Assembly (NCBI GenBank): GCA_900754615.1
Contig: CAAEDN010000043.1
Span: 1 to 15,062 of the forward strand
Direction of reading: 5' to 3'
Length of the DNA stretch: 15,062 bases
From: an uncultured Holdemanella sp.
GTDB lineage: Bacteria; Bacillota_I; Bacilli_A; Erysipelotrichales; Erysipelotrichaceae
This document shows, in pieces, positions 6,501 to 11,363 of this stretch (position 1 is its first letter; each line of letters starts with the position of its first letter). The position numbers and the translations under genes are program-made. Under the pieces are notes generated by a model. It searched no databases, was not told the DNA's origin, and saw nothing but the letters and a program-made list of their open reading frames with translations.

Positions 6501-7323
6501 TGAGAATGCTAAAGCTGAACTAGCAAAAGCAGAAATTGCATTAAATCTTTATCTTGTATCACAAAAAGGTAAGGGCTGGCAGAAAGTGGAATCCAAATGG
6601 TATTATGTGGATTCTACAGGAAGAACAGTGACAAATCAATGGATTGGAAGCTACTATTTTGAAGCGGATGGAACAATGGCTACAAACAAGTGGATTGGTA
6701 ATTATTATGTGGATTCAAATGGTTTATATACACCGGATAAATGGATGCAGACAAATGGTAAATACTGGTATAGGCATCAGGATGGATCTTATACAAAGAA
6801 TGATTTTGAAGTGATTCAAGGACAAACATATTACTTTGATTCAAATGGATATATGGTCAATGGATGGAAACAAGTTGGTAGTGATTGGTATTACTTTAAT
6901 AAGGCAGGTCATATGGTTAAAAATCAATGGATTGGCAATTATTATTTTGAAGCCGATGGCAAGATGGCCACAAACAAGTGGATAGGCAACTATTATGTAG
7001 ATAGTAATGGTCGTTATACGCCAGATAAATGGATGCAGACAAATGGAAAATACTGGTATAGACATCAGGATGGATCTTATACAAAGAATGATTTTGAAGT
7101 GATTGAAGGCCAAACATACTATTTTGATTCAAATGGCTACATGGTCAATGGATGGAAACAAGTTGGAAAAGACTGGTACTATTTTAATAAGGCGGGTCAT
7201 ATGGTTAAGAATCAATGGATCAATAATTACTATTTTGAAAGTGATGGCAAGATGGCTACGAATACATGGGTTGGCAACTATCATGTAGGAGCTGATGGAA
7301 AGATTGATGAGGAGAAACGATAG
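3514..7323 (+). CDS. Large secreted coiled-coil protein with CAP/SCP domain and cell-wall-binding repeats
   Basis: This is a 1269-residue exported, wall-attached protein. GAAGGAGGG (3501-3509) precedes ATG 3514. Domains in order: a signal peptide (lysines at 4 and 6, hydrophobic stretch, probable cleavage after VFA28); a first coiled coil, about 50-400, rich in Ala, Gln, Glu and Lys; a CAP/SCP domain, about 445-620; a second coiled coil, about 640-1015; and aromatic wall-binding repeats from about 1020 to the end (WYYFNKAGHMVKNQW type). The CAP domain keeps candidate residues H492 (SPHTG), E500 (GENLANG), E531 (WYTWEKK) and H566 (VGHYLNIL), so it looks intact. There is no LPXTG motif or C-terminal membrane segment, so attachment should rely on the repeats binding wall polymers. 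The coiled coil-CAP layout also fits the SEC10/PgrA surface-exclusion family; adhesion or cell-cell contact is plausible but unproven. It is probably monocistronic, with its own promoter and terminator. Confidence 0.88.
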   Translation: MLNKSKTLTSLAAASMVITQAGQLHVFANEANYDLNNVSKDNEVVGVRKTQKEQLEDQILSAQKKVDQVQSDFKKEEKVLDEFKQNLDLAKNTKDNNTTHFNTINQTTNTYINNEIKVNADAIKEAQEELDALKAEKERLEKESSDSEVQKVQLEKDYQDAQDKYNELISQGTVEGLTEQIVSQQKVVESVNVSLQEAQAKYDAVKGQFDEATNKINDLEVQITTQQGKVDALNAQLSANEAAMQEASVTLSNAQQAYDAATDEEAKAELENQLATAQTNLTAATETYNAANAELVNENGVLNSLQGNLESVKNENQAAINAYNEAQSVLTQAQQDKGAADTQLASLQQSLETTKASIIQAEKDVAAKKDLLDAAKKSTEELSKLVDSTKAAYDAVQAQWNQGSLAFYESIGDTQAVDVIKEGITLGTTTLGDIGDSTDLTNMKKSLPMLDECNHLRKLNGLPELKTSGLMMAISQVKVNHTVHKTDGGSPHTGLYNTGENLANGFTWDLDAQCPQGDYGRGPFVGWYTWEKKFLNDFYVEHPEEKDKTIDETLLKYPDLFYRVGHYLNILSAYDVTGVSYVPENRNDLSETGGNFAQQFAGNTDNFDDIGMGLDSAINKDKQYDNRVGQMTVSEFTEKFNKYYDELKVDLETKQTAYNTAKKALDDAQNNGNAIADATKAYEEALAKLEKLKASQSVAESQIQNAETVVAAATEKVAEAQANVTKAEAAKNEKAEAVKDAEAKVKSQQKVVDTKAQKVADAKIAVGNAEKAVNDVKNTIKKSEQSVAALKVQLDAAKAEMDGKTKAYEDTAKLVKEATGKLTNLNTAKADKETERAGMATEVTQTRTAKETAEKELKDATAKLDGLKESKKNREDLKATMDGFSKKLEEIKKILSENAETLKKNAVEDEKVSGNLAQLEDEQARLDGVLAYYHSLVDGIMAMVSDGVDLTSEEEELLSKLQVAIEKLEDARAALDEAQANYDTEKAKYDVLAKDVENAKAELAKAEIALNLYLVSQKGKGWQKVESKWYYVDSTGRTVTNQWIGSYYFEADGTMATNKWIGNYYVDSNGLYTPDKWMQTNGKYWYRHQDGSYTKNDFEVIQGQTYYFDSNGYMVNGWKQVGSDWYYFNKAGHMVKNQWIGNYYFEADGKMATNKWIGNYYVDSNGRYTPDKWMQTNGKYWYRHQDGSYTKNDFEVIEGQTYYFDSNGYMVNGWKQVGKDWYYFNKAGHMVKNQWINNYYFESDGKMATNTWVGNYHVGADGKIDEEKR
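6634..7323 (+). repeat. 96-residue (288-bp) tandem repeat of wall-binding modules
   Basis: Two complete 288-bp units (6634-6921 and 6922-7209) and a partial third (7210-7323) encode the C-terminus of the surface protein. Each full unit runs from NQWIG..YYFEADG through KWMQTNGKYWYRHQDG to YYFNKAGHMVK. The protein copies differ at only a few places, such as GLYTP/GRYTP and VIQGQ/VIEGQ, while the DNA has many silent differences. So the duplication is not brand new, or has been kept under protein-level selection. Confidence 0.9.
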
Positions 7324-7335
7324 TTTCTCCTTTTT
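7310..7335 (+). terminator. Terminator overlapping the surface-protein stop codon
   Basis: GGAGAAAC (7311-7318) and GTTTCTCC (7323-7330) form a perfect 8-bp stem, extended by A7310-T7331, with loop GATA, followed by TTTTT. The stop codon (7321-7323) lies in the loop and the start of the 3' arm, so the last codons are also the 5' arm. Confidence 0.85.
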
Positions 7336-7400
7336 GCTTATGGGTAAAATAAAATTGTTGGGTGTTCTTTGAATGAATACAAGTCGTGTGCTGTCGTAAG

Positions 7401-7452
7401 AGCGAAATTCACTTAGAACACAAATTGTATAGTGCTAGACGTGGATTTCGCT
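7401..7452. other. Long hairpin of unknown role in the 7.4-kb intergenic region
   Basis: AGCGAAATTCAC (7401-7412) pairs with GTGGATTTCGCT (7441-7452) over 12 positions, 11 Watson-Crick and one G-U. The loop can pair further: TAG and CAC against GTG and CTA. No T tract follows, so it is not a typical terminator. It could be a structured small RNA, a processing site, or a small palindromic repeat element. Confidence 0.45.
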
Positions 7453-7483
7453 GCGATATAGGGGCTATGGGGGGTATATAAAT

Positions 7484-7526
7484 CAAGGCCACGAATTGTA
7501 ATGAGTGGCCTTGCTCATATTTTTTT
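7484..7526. terminator. Second strong hairpin, probable terminator
   Basis: CAAGGCCAC (7484-7492) and GTGGCCTTG (7505-7513) form a perfect GC-rich 9-bp stem with a 12-base loop. A run of T at 7520-7526 follows six bases after the stem. This suggests a terminator, though the gap is longer than usual. It lies about 150 bases beyond the surface-protein terminator with no gene between, so it may back up that terminator or end a non-coding transcript. Confidence 0.55.
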
Positions 7527-7682
7527 CAACATCTGAATATGAAATTAGCCTGTCATCCAAATGAGAATTTGTAAGGAGAAAGATAATGTATGATTAATCT
7601 AATAATTTCATAAATATTTTAAAAATAGTGCCTTTTTTTACGTATAAGAGTATGTAGGATTGCCTGCTAGAAAGAGGTGCTT

Positions 7683-8345
7683 ATGCGTAGCGCAAATTTA
7701 TTAAATGATTTTGCCTTTAAGTATGTATTTGGTGAAGATTGTAAAGAGGCAAATGATGCTTTAAAATCATTACTTACGGTATTTTTAGAAAGGACGGTGA
7801 ATCGTGTTGTTGTAAAGAATTCGGAAATAGTAAAAGACTTTAGTAAAATGAAAAGTCCTCGGTTGGATCTTTTAGTTGAATTTGATGATCGAACGATGGT
7901 GGATTTAGAAATGCAGTTAAGACAAACGAAAGATAATTTGCCAATTCGCTTTAGTTATTATTTAGCCAGACTTCATGGTTCTCAAGAATTGGAAGGGAAA
8001 TATTATGGAGAGTTAAAGGAAACAATTGTCTTAGTATTCTTTAATGTGAATCTAATTGAAAATGATAAGATGTGCAACACATTTACATTAAGGAATGAGG
8101 AAGGTTTATCTTTTGTAGAAGAAAGTCAGGATCGTATGAAGTTACGTACAATTGAGATGGCAAAGTTAGATGTAAATAAGCCACTTGAAGTCATGGATGA
8201 ACAGGAAAAGATGATTTATTACTTTTTGAATTGCCACAAAGGAATGGATGATAGTAAAATTAAGATGATGATAGAGAAGGATGAGGTGATTCAAATGGTA
8301 GAGAAGCGTGTAGAAACTATATCGGATGATGGTTGGAAAAAATAA
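7683..8345 (+). CDS. Rpn-family PD-(D/E)XK nuclease/putative transposase, N-terminal part
   Basis: Rpn proteins (PDDEXK_2 type) are DNA-cutting enzymes linked to recombination and often annotated as putative transposases. The N-terminal MRSANLLNDFAFKYVFGE is typical. The nuclease core is visible as PRLDLLVEF (D62) followed by VDLEMQ (E76, Q78), a D...ExQ form of the PD-(D/E)XK site. I chose ATG 7683, which has GAGG five bases upstream; an in-frame GTG at 7677 lacks a site. The frame closes at TAA 8343-8345 straight after a run of six A (8337-8342), giving 220 residues. The rest of the family's usual length follows in the -1 frame. No inverted terminal repeats or target duplication are seen, so it is listed as a gene, not an insertion sequence. 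The nuclease domain may still fold on its own. Confidence 0.8.
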   Translation: MRSANLLNDFAFKYVFGEDCKEANDALKSLLTVFLERTVNRVVVKNSEIVKDFSKMKSPRLDLLVEFDDRTMVDLEMQLRQTKDNLPIRFSYYLARLHGSQELEGKYYGELKETIVLVFFNVNLIENDKMCNTFTLRNEEGLSFVEESQDRMKLRTIEMAKLDVNKPLEVMDEQEKMIYYFLNCHKGMDDSKIKMMIEKDEVIQMVEKRVETISDDGWKK

Positions 8346-8677
8346 TAGAAGATTTTAGAAAACTGCATGAAAATGAAGAACGAATGGAACGACAACTTGA
8401 ACTTGAAGAAGCTCATAAACAATTAGAGGAAACGAATAAAAAATTAGAGGAAACGAATAAACGATTAGAGGGAACGAATAAACAATTAGAGGAAGCAAAT
8501 AAGCAAGCACAAGAAGCAAATAAGCAAGCACAAGAAGCAAATAAGCAAGCACAAGAAGCAAATAAGCAAGTAGAACAGATGATTCACAAGATGAATGAAT
8601 CTGGATTGAGTCTTGAACAAATATCGAGCTATTGTTCACTTGGTGTGGATGAAATTAAATCTATAATAAACGAATAA
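8342..8677 (+). pseudogene. Rpn-family C-terminal coiled-coil half, in the -1 frame
   Basis: Reading on from codon 220 of the nuclease with a -1 shift at the A6 run gives KKIIEDFRKLHENEERMERQ, a long heptad coiled coil and a C-terminal NESGLSLEQISSY segment. That ending resembles the usual Rpn tail (a short helical motif of GMSLEEIS type). Joined, the protein would be about 331 residues, normal for the family. The second half has no convincing start of its own; a TTG at 8333 lacks a Shine-Dalgarno site. Either one A was lost from an A7 run, or the two halves are joined by ribosomal or polymerase slippage on the A run. The sequence alone does not decide. Confidence 0.7.
8420..8566 (+). repeat. 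Seven 21-bp tandem repeats encoding coiled-coil heptads
   Basis: Four units of the LEETNK type (8420-8440, 8441-8461, 8462-8482, 8483-8503) are followed by three identical units of the QAQEANK type (8504-8524, 8525-8545, 8546-8566). Each unit is one heptad, so copy-number change keeps the reading frame and lengthens or shortens the coiled coil. The three identical copies point to recent slippage or recombination. Confidence 0.92.
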
Positions 8678-8697
8678 ATTTCTGTGTTTGATTAGAC

Positions 8698-8741
8698 AAA
8701 AAAAGACAGGATGTTTAATAGTTATTTTCCTTGTCTTTTTT
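8698..8741. terminator. Bidirectional terminator between the Rpn and GGDEF genes
   Basis: AAAAAAAGACAGG (8698-8710) pairs with CCTTGTCTTTTTT (8729-8741) with one bulge. A T-run follows the stem on either strand, so it can end both convergent genes. Its loop and right arm overlap the last codons and stop (8722-8724) of the minus-strand GGDEF frame. Confidence 0.75.
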
Positions 8742-9300
8742 GTTTATACATTCTTTGATCCGCAATCTGTAAGATTTTTTGTAGCGAAGTCTTTCCATCT
8801 TCGGTGATAGAAACAGTTCCAAAGCTAAAGCTTTTTGGGTAGTCCATTGCTTGGTTTTTGAATTCTTCATTGATAAGTTCCATTTTAATGTTGATGGATT
8901 CAATGGATCCGTTCTTGAATAGAATACAGAATTCATCTCCACCCAAACGAGCAATAATATCTTCTTCACGAATATTTGATTTTAGAATATCTACAAAATC
9001 ACAGATATAGGGATCTCCCTTGTCATGGCCAAAATGATCATTTACATATTTTAAATGGTCTAAGTCACAGTAACATAGAGTTGCAGGAATTTTCTGGTCT
9101 AAAAACTTTTGCATCTCATCTTTAAAATAATAGCGATTGCCAACTTGTGTTAATGCATCAATCTTTGCCTGTTGATGCAAACAATCCTGCTCGTGTTTTT
9201 CTCGCGTAATATCATGAATAAAATGGGCATAGGTTAGTTTATCTTCCCATTCCATATTGATAGTAACAATATGATAGTATTGATTGTCTTTATCTTTCAT
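8722..9300 (-). CDS. GGDEF diguanylate cyclase, probably 5'-truncated
   Basis: GGDEF enzymes make the second messenger cyclic di-GMP from two GTP. The 192-residue frame has the active-site motif GGDEF at 110-114, a product-inhibition motif RxxD (R101-D104) five residues before it, and the metal/substrate segment CDLDHLKYVNDHFGHDKGD. Thus the catalytic domain looks intact. The part before it (about 1-40, ending HDITREK) is only the end of a PAS-like sensor domain. ATG 9300 has no Shine-Dalgarno site, and the same frame stays open upstream to 9411 with plausible sensor sequence (NNPCDWN, FVFCGIN) but no start codon before a TAA at 9412-9414. The sensor and any membrane part are missing, and the upstream boundary falls at the fic promoter region. 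So this is probably a remnant of a longer gene, although a product from ATG 9300 cannot be excluded. Confidence 0.75.
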   Translation of the reverse strand: MKDKDNQYYHIVTINMEWEDKLTYAHFIHDITREKHEQDCLHQQAKIDALTQVGNRYYFKDEMQKFLDQKIPATLCYCDLDHLKYVNDHFGHDKGDPYICDFVDILKSNIREEDIIARLGGDEFCILFKNGSIESINIKMELINEEFKNQAMDYPKSFSFGTVSITEDGKTSLQKILQIADQRMYKQKRQGK

Positions 9301-9394
9301 ATTCCAATCACAAGGATTATTTATATTTTTTATAAAATGTGAATATCCCTGTGAATCGCATAAAATATTATTTATCCCACAAAAAACGAATGAA

Positions 9395-9477
9395 TTTAAG
9401 GGGAAATAACCTTAAACATATTGACTTTCCCTTATTGCTTATTATAATTTAAGGGAAACAAGATACTTTAAGGGAAA
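9395..9477. promoter_or_regulatory. Four-copy TTTAAGGGAAA box cluster over the fic promoter
   Basis: Boxes lie at 9395-9406 (TTTAAGGGGAAA), 9426-9434 (inverted, TTTCCCTTA), 9448-9458 and 9467-9477 (both TTTAAGGGAAA). The inverted box lies in the promoter spacer, the third overlaps the end of the -10 element and the start region, and the fourth lies downstream of the start. This suits cooperative repression by a dimeric DNA-binding protein. The winged-helix end of the Fic protein itself is the obvious candidate. Confidence 0.75.
9421..9448 (+). promoter_or_regulatory. Sigma-A-type promoter of fic
   Basis: TTGACT (9421-9426) and TATAAT (9443-9448) are 16 bp apart. The predicted start near 9455 leaves a leader of about 45 bases. 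The elements are interleaved with the TTTAAGGGAAA boxes. Confidence 0.8.
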
Positions 9478-9500
9478 AATGAAAGACAGGTGTTTAAATA

Positions 9501-10547
9501 ATGAGACCGTTTAACTATTCAAAAATTAAAGAAGAAAAGTGGGATTCAGAAATTCTTGGTCTCATAGCAGCAATATACAAGTTCGCAGGGAAACAAGAAC
9601 TATATCTTAAGCAAAGACCAGACGAGTTGGAGAAACTTGTGGAGATAGCAAAGATTCAGAGTACCGAGGCTTCAAATGCGATAGAGGGTATTGTAACAAC
9701 CAATACAAGAATTAAGCAGTTGGTGGAGGAGAAGACCACACCAAAGAATAGAGATGAAGAGGAAATCGCAGGATACCGTGATGTATTAAATATTATCCAT
9801 GAGAGTTTTGATACGATTCCTATTACACAAAACTATATTTTACAGTTGCATAAAATATTGTGCAGCCATATGAATAATCCACTCGCTGGGCGAACCAAGA
9901 CTGTACAGAATTATATTAGTGCCACATATCCAGACGGACATACGGAGGTGCTGTTTACACCATTGGCACCATTTGAAACACCAGAGGCTCTTGATAGAAT
10001 CTGTGAAGAGTACAATAAGGTAATTGGAAATTATGAGGTGGAGCCATTATTGGCTATTCCAATTTTTATACATGACTTTCTGTGTATCCATCCATTTAAT
10101 GATGGTAACGGCAGAATGAGCAGATTGCTTACAACTCTTCTACTTTATCGTAGTGGATTTTATGTGGGTAAGTACATCTCGCTTGAAGCCAAAATTGCAA
10201 AGAATAAGGATTTGTATTATGAGGCTTTGGGTCATTCACAGGATGGCTGGCATGAAGGAGAAGAGGACGCAGTTCCTTTTATCAAATATTTACTTGGAAC
10301 AATTCTTGCTGCTTACAAAGATTTTGAAGACCGATTTGAAATTGTAGAAGAGAAACTTCCGGCAATTGAGATGATTCGTAAAGCTACACAGCAAAGGATT
10401 GGGAAATTCAATAAGCAAGATATTCGAGAACTATGCCCGGCACTCAGTGTGAGTTCTATAGAAGGTTCACTTCGTAAGCTTGTAGCAGAAGGAGAACTTC
10501 GCAGGGAAGGCAGAGGGAAATCTACATTTTATGTTAGATTGAAATAA
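9501..10547 (+). CDS. fic: Class II Fic-domain AMP-transferase with C-terminal winged helix
   Basis: Fic enzymes move AMP (or another nucleotide part) from a nucleotide onto a target protein hydroxyl. The catalytic motif is complete: HPFNDGNGRMSR at 197-208, with H197, D201 and the GNGR anion hole. An upstream segment TEVLFTPLAP (148-157) fits the flap that holds the target. An inhibitory helix is present in the same chain, matching (S/T)xxxE(G/N) as S58-x3-E62-G63, which makes this a class II, self-inhibited Fic needing no separate antitoxin. Residues from about 290 (QDIRELCPALSVSSIEGSL, then a basic GRGKSTFYV wing) form a winged-helix DNA-binding domain. The length of 348 is normal. ATG 9501 has a weak site (AGG, 9488-9490). 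The gene has its own promoter with repeated boxes and no co-transcribed partner, consistent with an autonomous, transferred gene. Targets cannot be predicted. Confidence 0.92.
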   Translation: MRPFNYSKIKEEKWDSEILGLIAAIYKFAGKQELYLKQRPDELEKLVEIAKIQSTEASNAIEGIVTTNTRIKQLVEEKTTPKNRDEEEIAGYRDVLNIIHESFDTIPITQNYILQLHKILCSHMNNPLAGRTKTVQNYISATYPDGHTEVLFTPLAPFETPEALDRICEEYNKVIGNYEVEPLLAIPIFIHDFLCIHPFNDGNGRMSRLLTTLLLYRSGFYVGKYISLEAKIAKNKDLYYEALGHSQDGWHEGEEDAVPFIKYLLGTILAAYKDFEDRFEIVEEKLPAIEMIRKATQQRIGKFNKQDIRELCPALSVSSIEGSLRKLVAEGELRREGRGKSTFYVRLK

Positions 10548-10553
10548 GAATCA

Positions 10554-10605
10554 GCCCGATTTCGTTTTTAGAACATGTTCCCGTGTGCGAAAAATGGGCA
10601 TTTTG
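10554..10605 (+). terminator. Weak terminator candidate after fic
   Basis: GCCC (10554-10557) can pair with GGGC (10596-10599), extended by ATTT with AAAT across a bulge. Inside lies a 10-bp palindrome GAACATGTTC (10571-10580). Only ATTTT follows, so the terminator is weak and the fold uncertain. Confidence 0.35.
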
Positions 10606-10619
10606 GCATTTTATTATAA

Positions 10620-10641
10620 AAAAGAGAGGAGCTGAACTCCA
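10620..10641 (-). terminator. Weak terminator of the minus-strand operon
   Basis: Read on the minus strand, GGAG (10641-10638) and CTCC (10632-10629) form a short stem with a five-base loop, followed by TCTC and a run of six T. It lies about 40 bases beyond the rsuA stop, where an operon terminator would be expected. The stem is only 4 bp. Confidence 0.4.
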
Positions 10642-10679
10642 TAAGCGATAAAATTCACTTACTCGTTACAGTCCCTTTC

Positions 10680-11363
10680 TTAGCTTTTTAATGCATCTAA
10701 TTCTTCTTGTGTCAAAGCTCTAAATTCACCTAATGGTAAATCCCCTAATTTCAGTGGTCCAAACTCAATGCGCTGAAGATAGGTAACGGTGCAGCCAGCT
10801 TTTTCAAACATTCTTTTAACTTGGTGAAACTTACCTTCATGAATCGTTAAATAAGCTTTATTTGTATCTAATATTTCAAGCTTTGATGGAGCGGAAGTAA
10901 ATTCTTCAAATTCCATTGGAGAATTAAAGAAATCTATGGCATTTTCTGGTAGAGTTCCATCAAATTCGACATAGTATTTTTTATCAACATGTTTTTTTGG
11001 TGATAATACTTCATGTGTTAGCTTGCCATCATTACTAATGAGTAGAAGTCCTTCTGTATCGATATCCAATCTTCCTACTGGATATAGGTCATGTCTTTGA
11101 CTTTGAATCAACTCCATAACTGTAGGATACATGGCATCTTCTGTAGCACTCACATAGCCTTGTGGTTTATTTAACATATAATATTCAAACTCTACATAGC
11201 TTACGGGTTCATCATCCACACAAACACGATCTTCGTCTTTAACGTTATAATCGGCCTTTTTTACCGTTTCATCATTGATGGTAACCCATCCGTTTTTAAT
11301 TAATTTCTTAACATCGTTTCGTGTTCCAAATCCCATATGAGATAAATATTTGTCCAGTCTCAT
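10680..11363 (-). CDS. rsuA: RsuA-family 16S rRNA pseudouridine synthase
   Basis: This enzyme turns a uridine of small-subunit rRNA (U516 in E. coli RsuA) into pseudouridine. The 227-residue protein has an N-terminal S4 RNA-binding domain (MRLDKYLSHMG to about residue 45). The catalytic domain contains GRLDIDTEGLLLISNDG at 97-113, with catalytic Asp D100, and a later EGKFHQVKRMF motif. I chose ATG 11363, whose ATGA overlaps the rsmF stop, with AAAGGA about 11 bases upstream. An in-frame ATG four codons earlier (11375) touches that Shine-Dalgarno site directly. Translation is probably coupled to the methyltransferase, so two ribosome-modifying enzymes share a transcript. Paralogues of this family modify other rRNA or tRNA positions, so the exact target is inferred. 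Confidence 0.9.
   Translation of the reverse strand: MRLDKYLSHMGFGTRNDVKKLIKNGWVTINDETVKKADYNVKDEDRVCVDDEPVSYVEFEYYMLNKPQGYVSATEDAMYPTVMELIQSQRHDLYPVGRLDIDTEGLLLISNDGKLTHEVLSPKKHVDKKYYVEFDGTLPENAIDFFNSPMEFEEFTSAPSKLEILDTNKAYLTIHEGKFHQVKRMFEKAGCTVTYLQRIEFGPLKLGDLPLGEFRALTQEELDALKS

Larger units (their letters stand above)
7324..7682. other. Gene-free intergenic stretch with structured segments
   Basis: I see no supported coding frame here. A start-like AAGGAGAAAGATAATG near 7573-7588 opens only a three-codon frame. The stretch contains the two long inverted repeats listed separately (7401-7452 and 7484-7513). The GAGG at 7674-7677 serves the next gene. The T-rich stretch 7632-7639 and TATAAG at 7643-7648 may belong to its promoter, but no convincing -35 element is present. 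Confidence 0.5.

Noticed and set aside
7573..7599. AAGGAG followed by ATG suggesting a small gene
   Set aside because: The frame closes after three codons, too short to support.
8420..8566. Regular 21-bp repeats resembling a small repeat array such as CRISPR
   Set aside because: The units are directly adjacent without spacers and encode in-frame heptads of a coiled coil.
8355..8639. Leu/Tyr-rich repetitive minus-strand frame that looks like a membrane protein
   Set aside because: It is the antisense of the 21-bp coiled-coil repeats.
7683..8677. The Rpn gene as a complete insertion sequence
   Set aside because: No terminal inverted repeats or target-site duplications could be found around it, and Rpn genes normally lack them.
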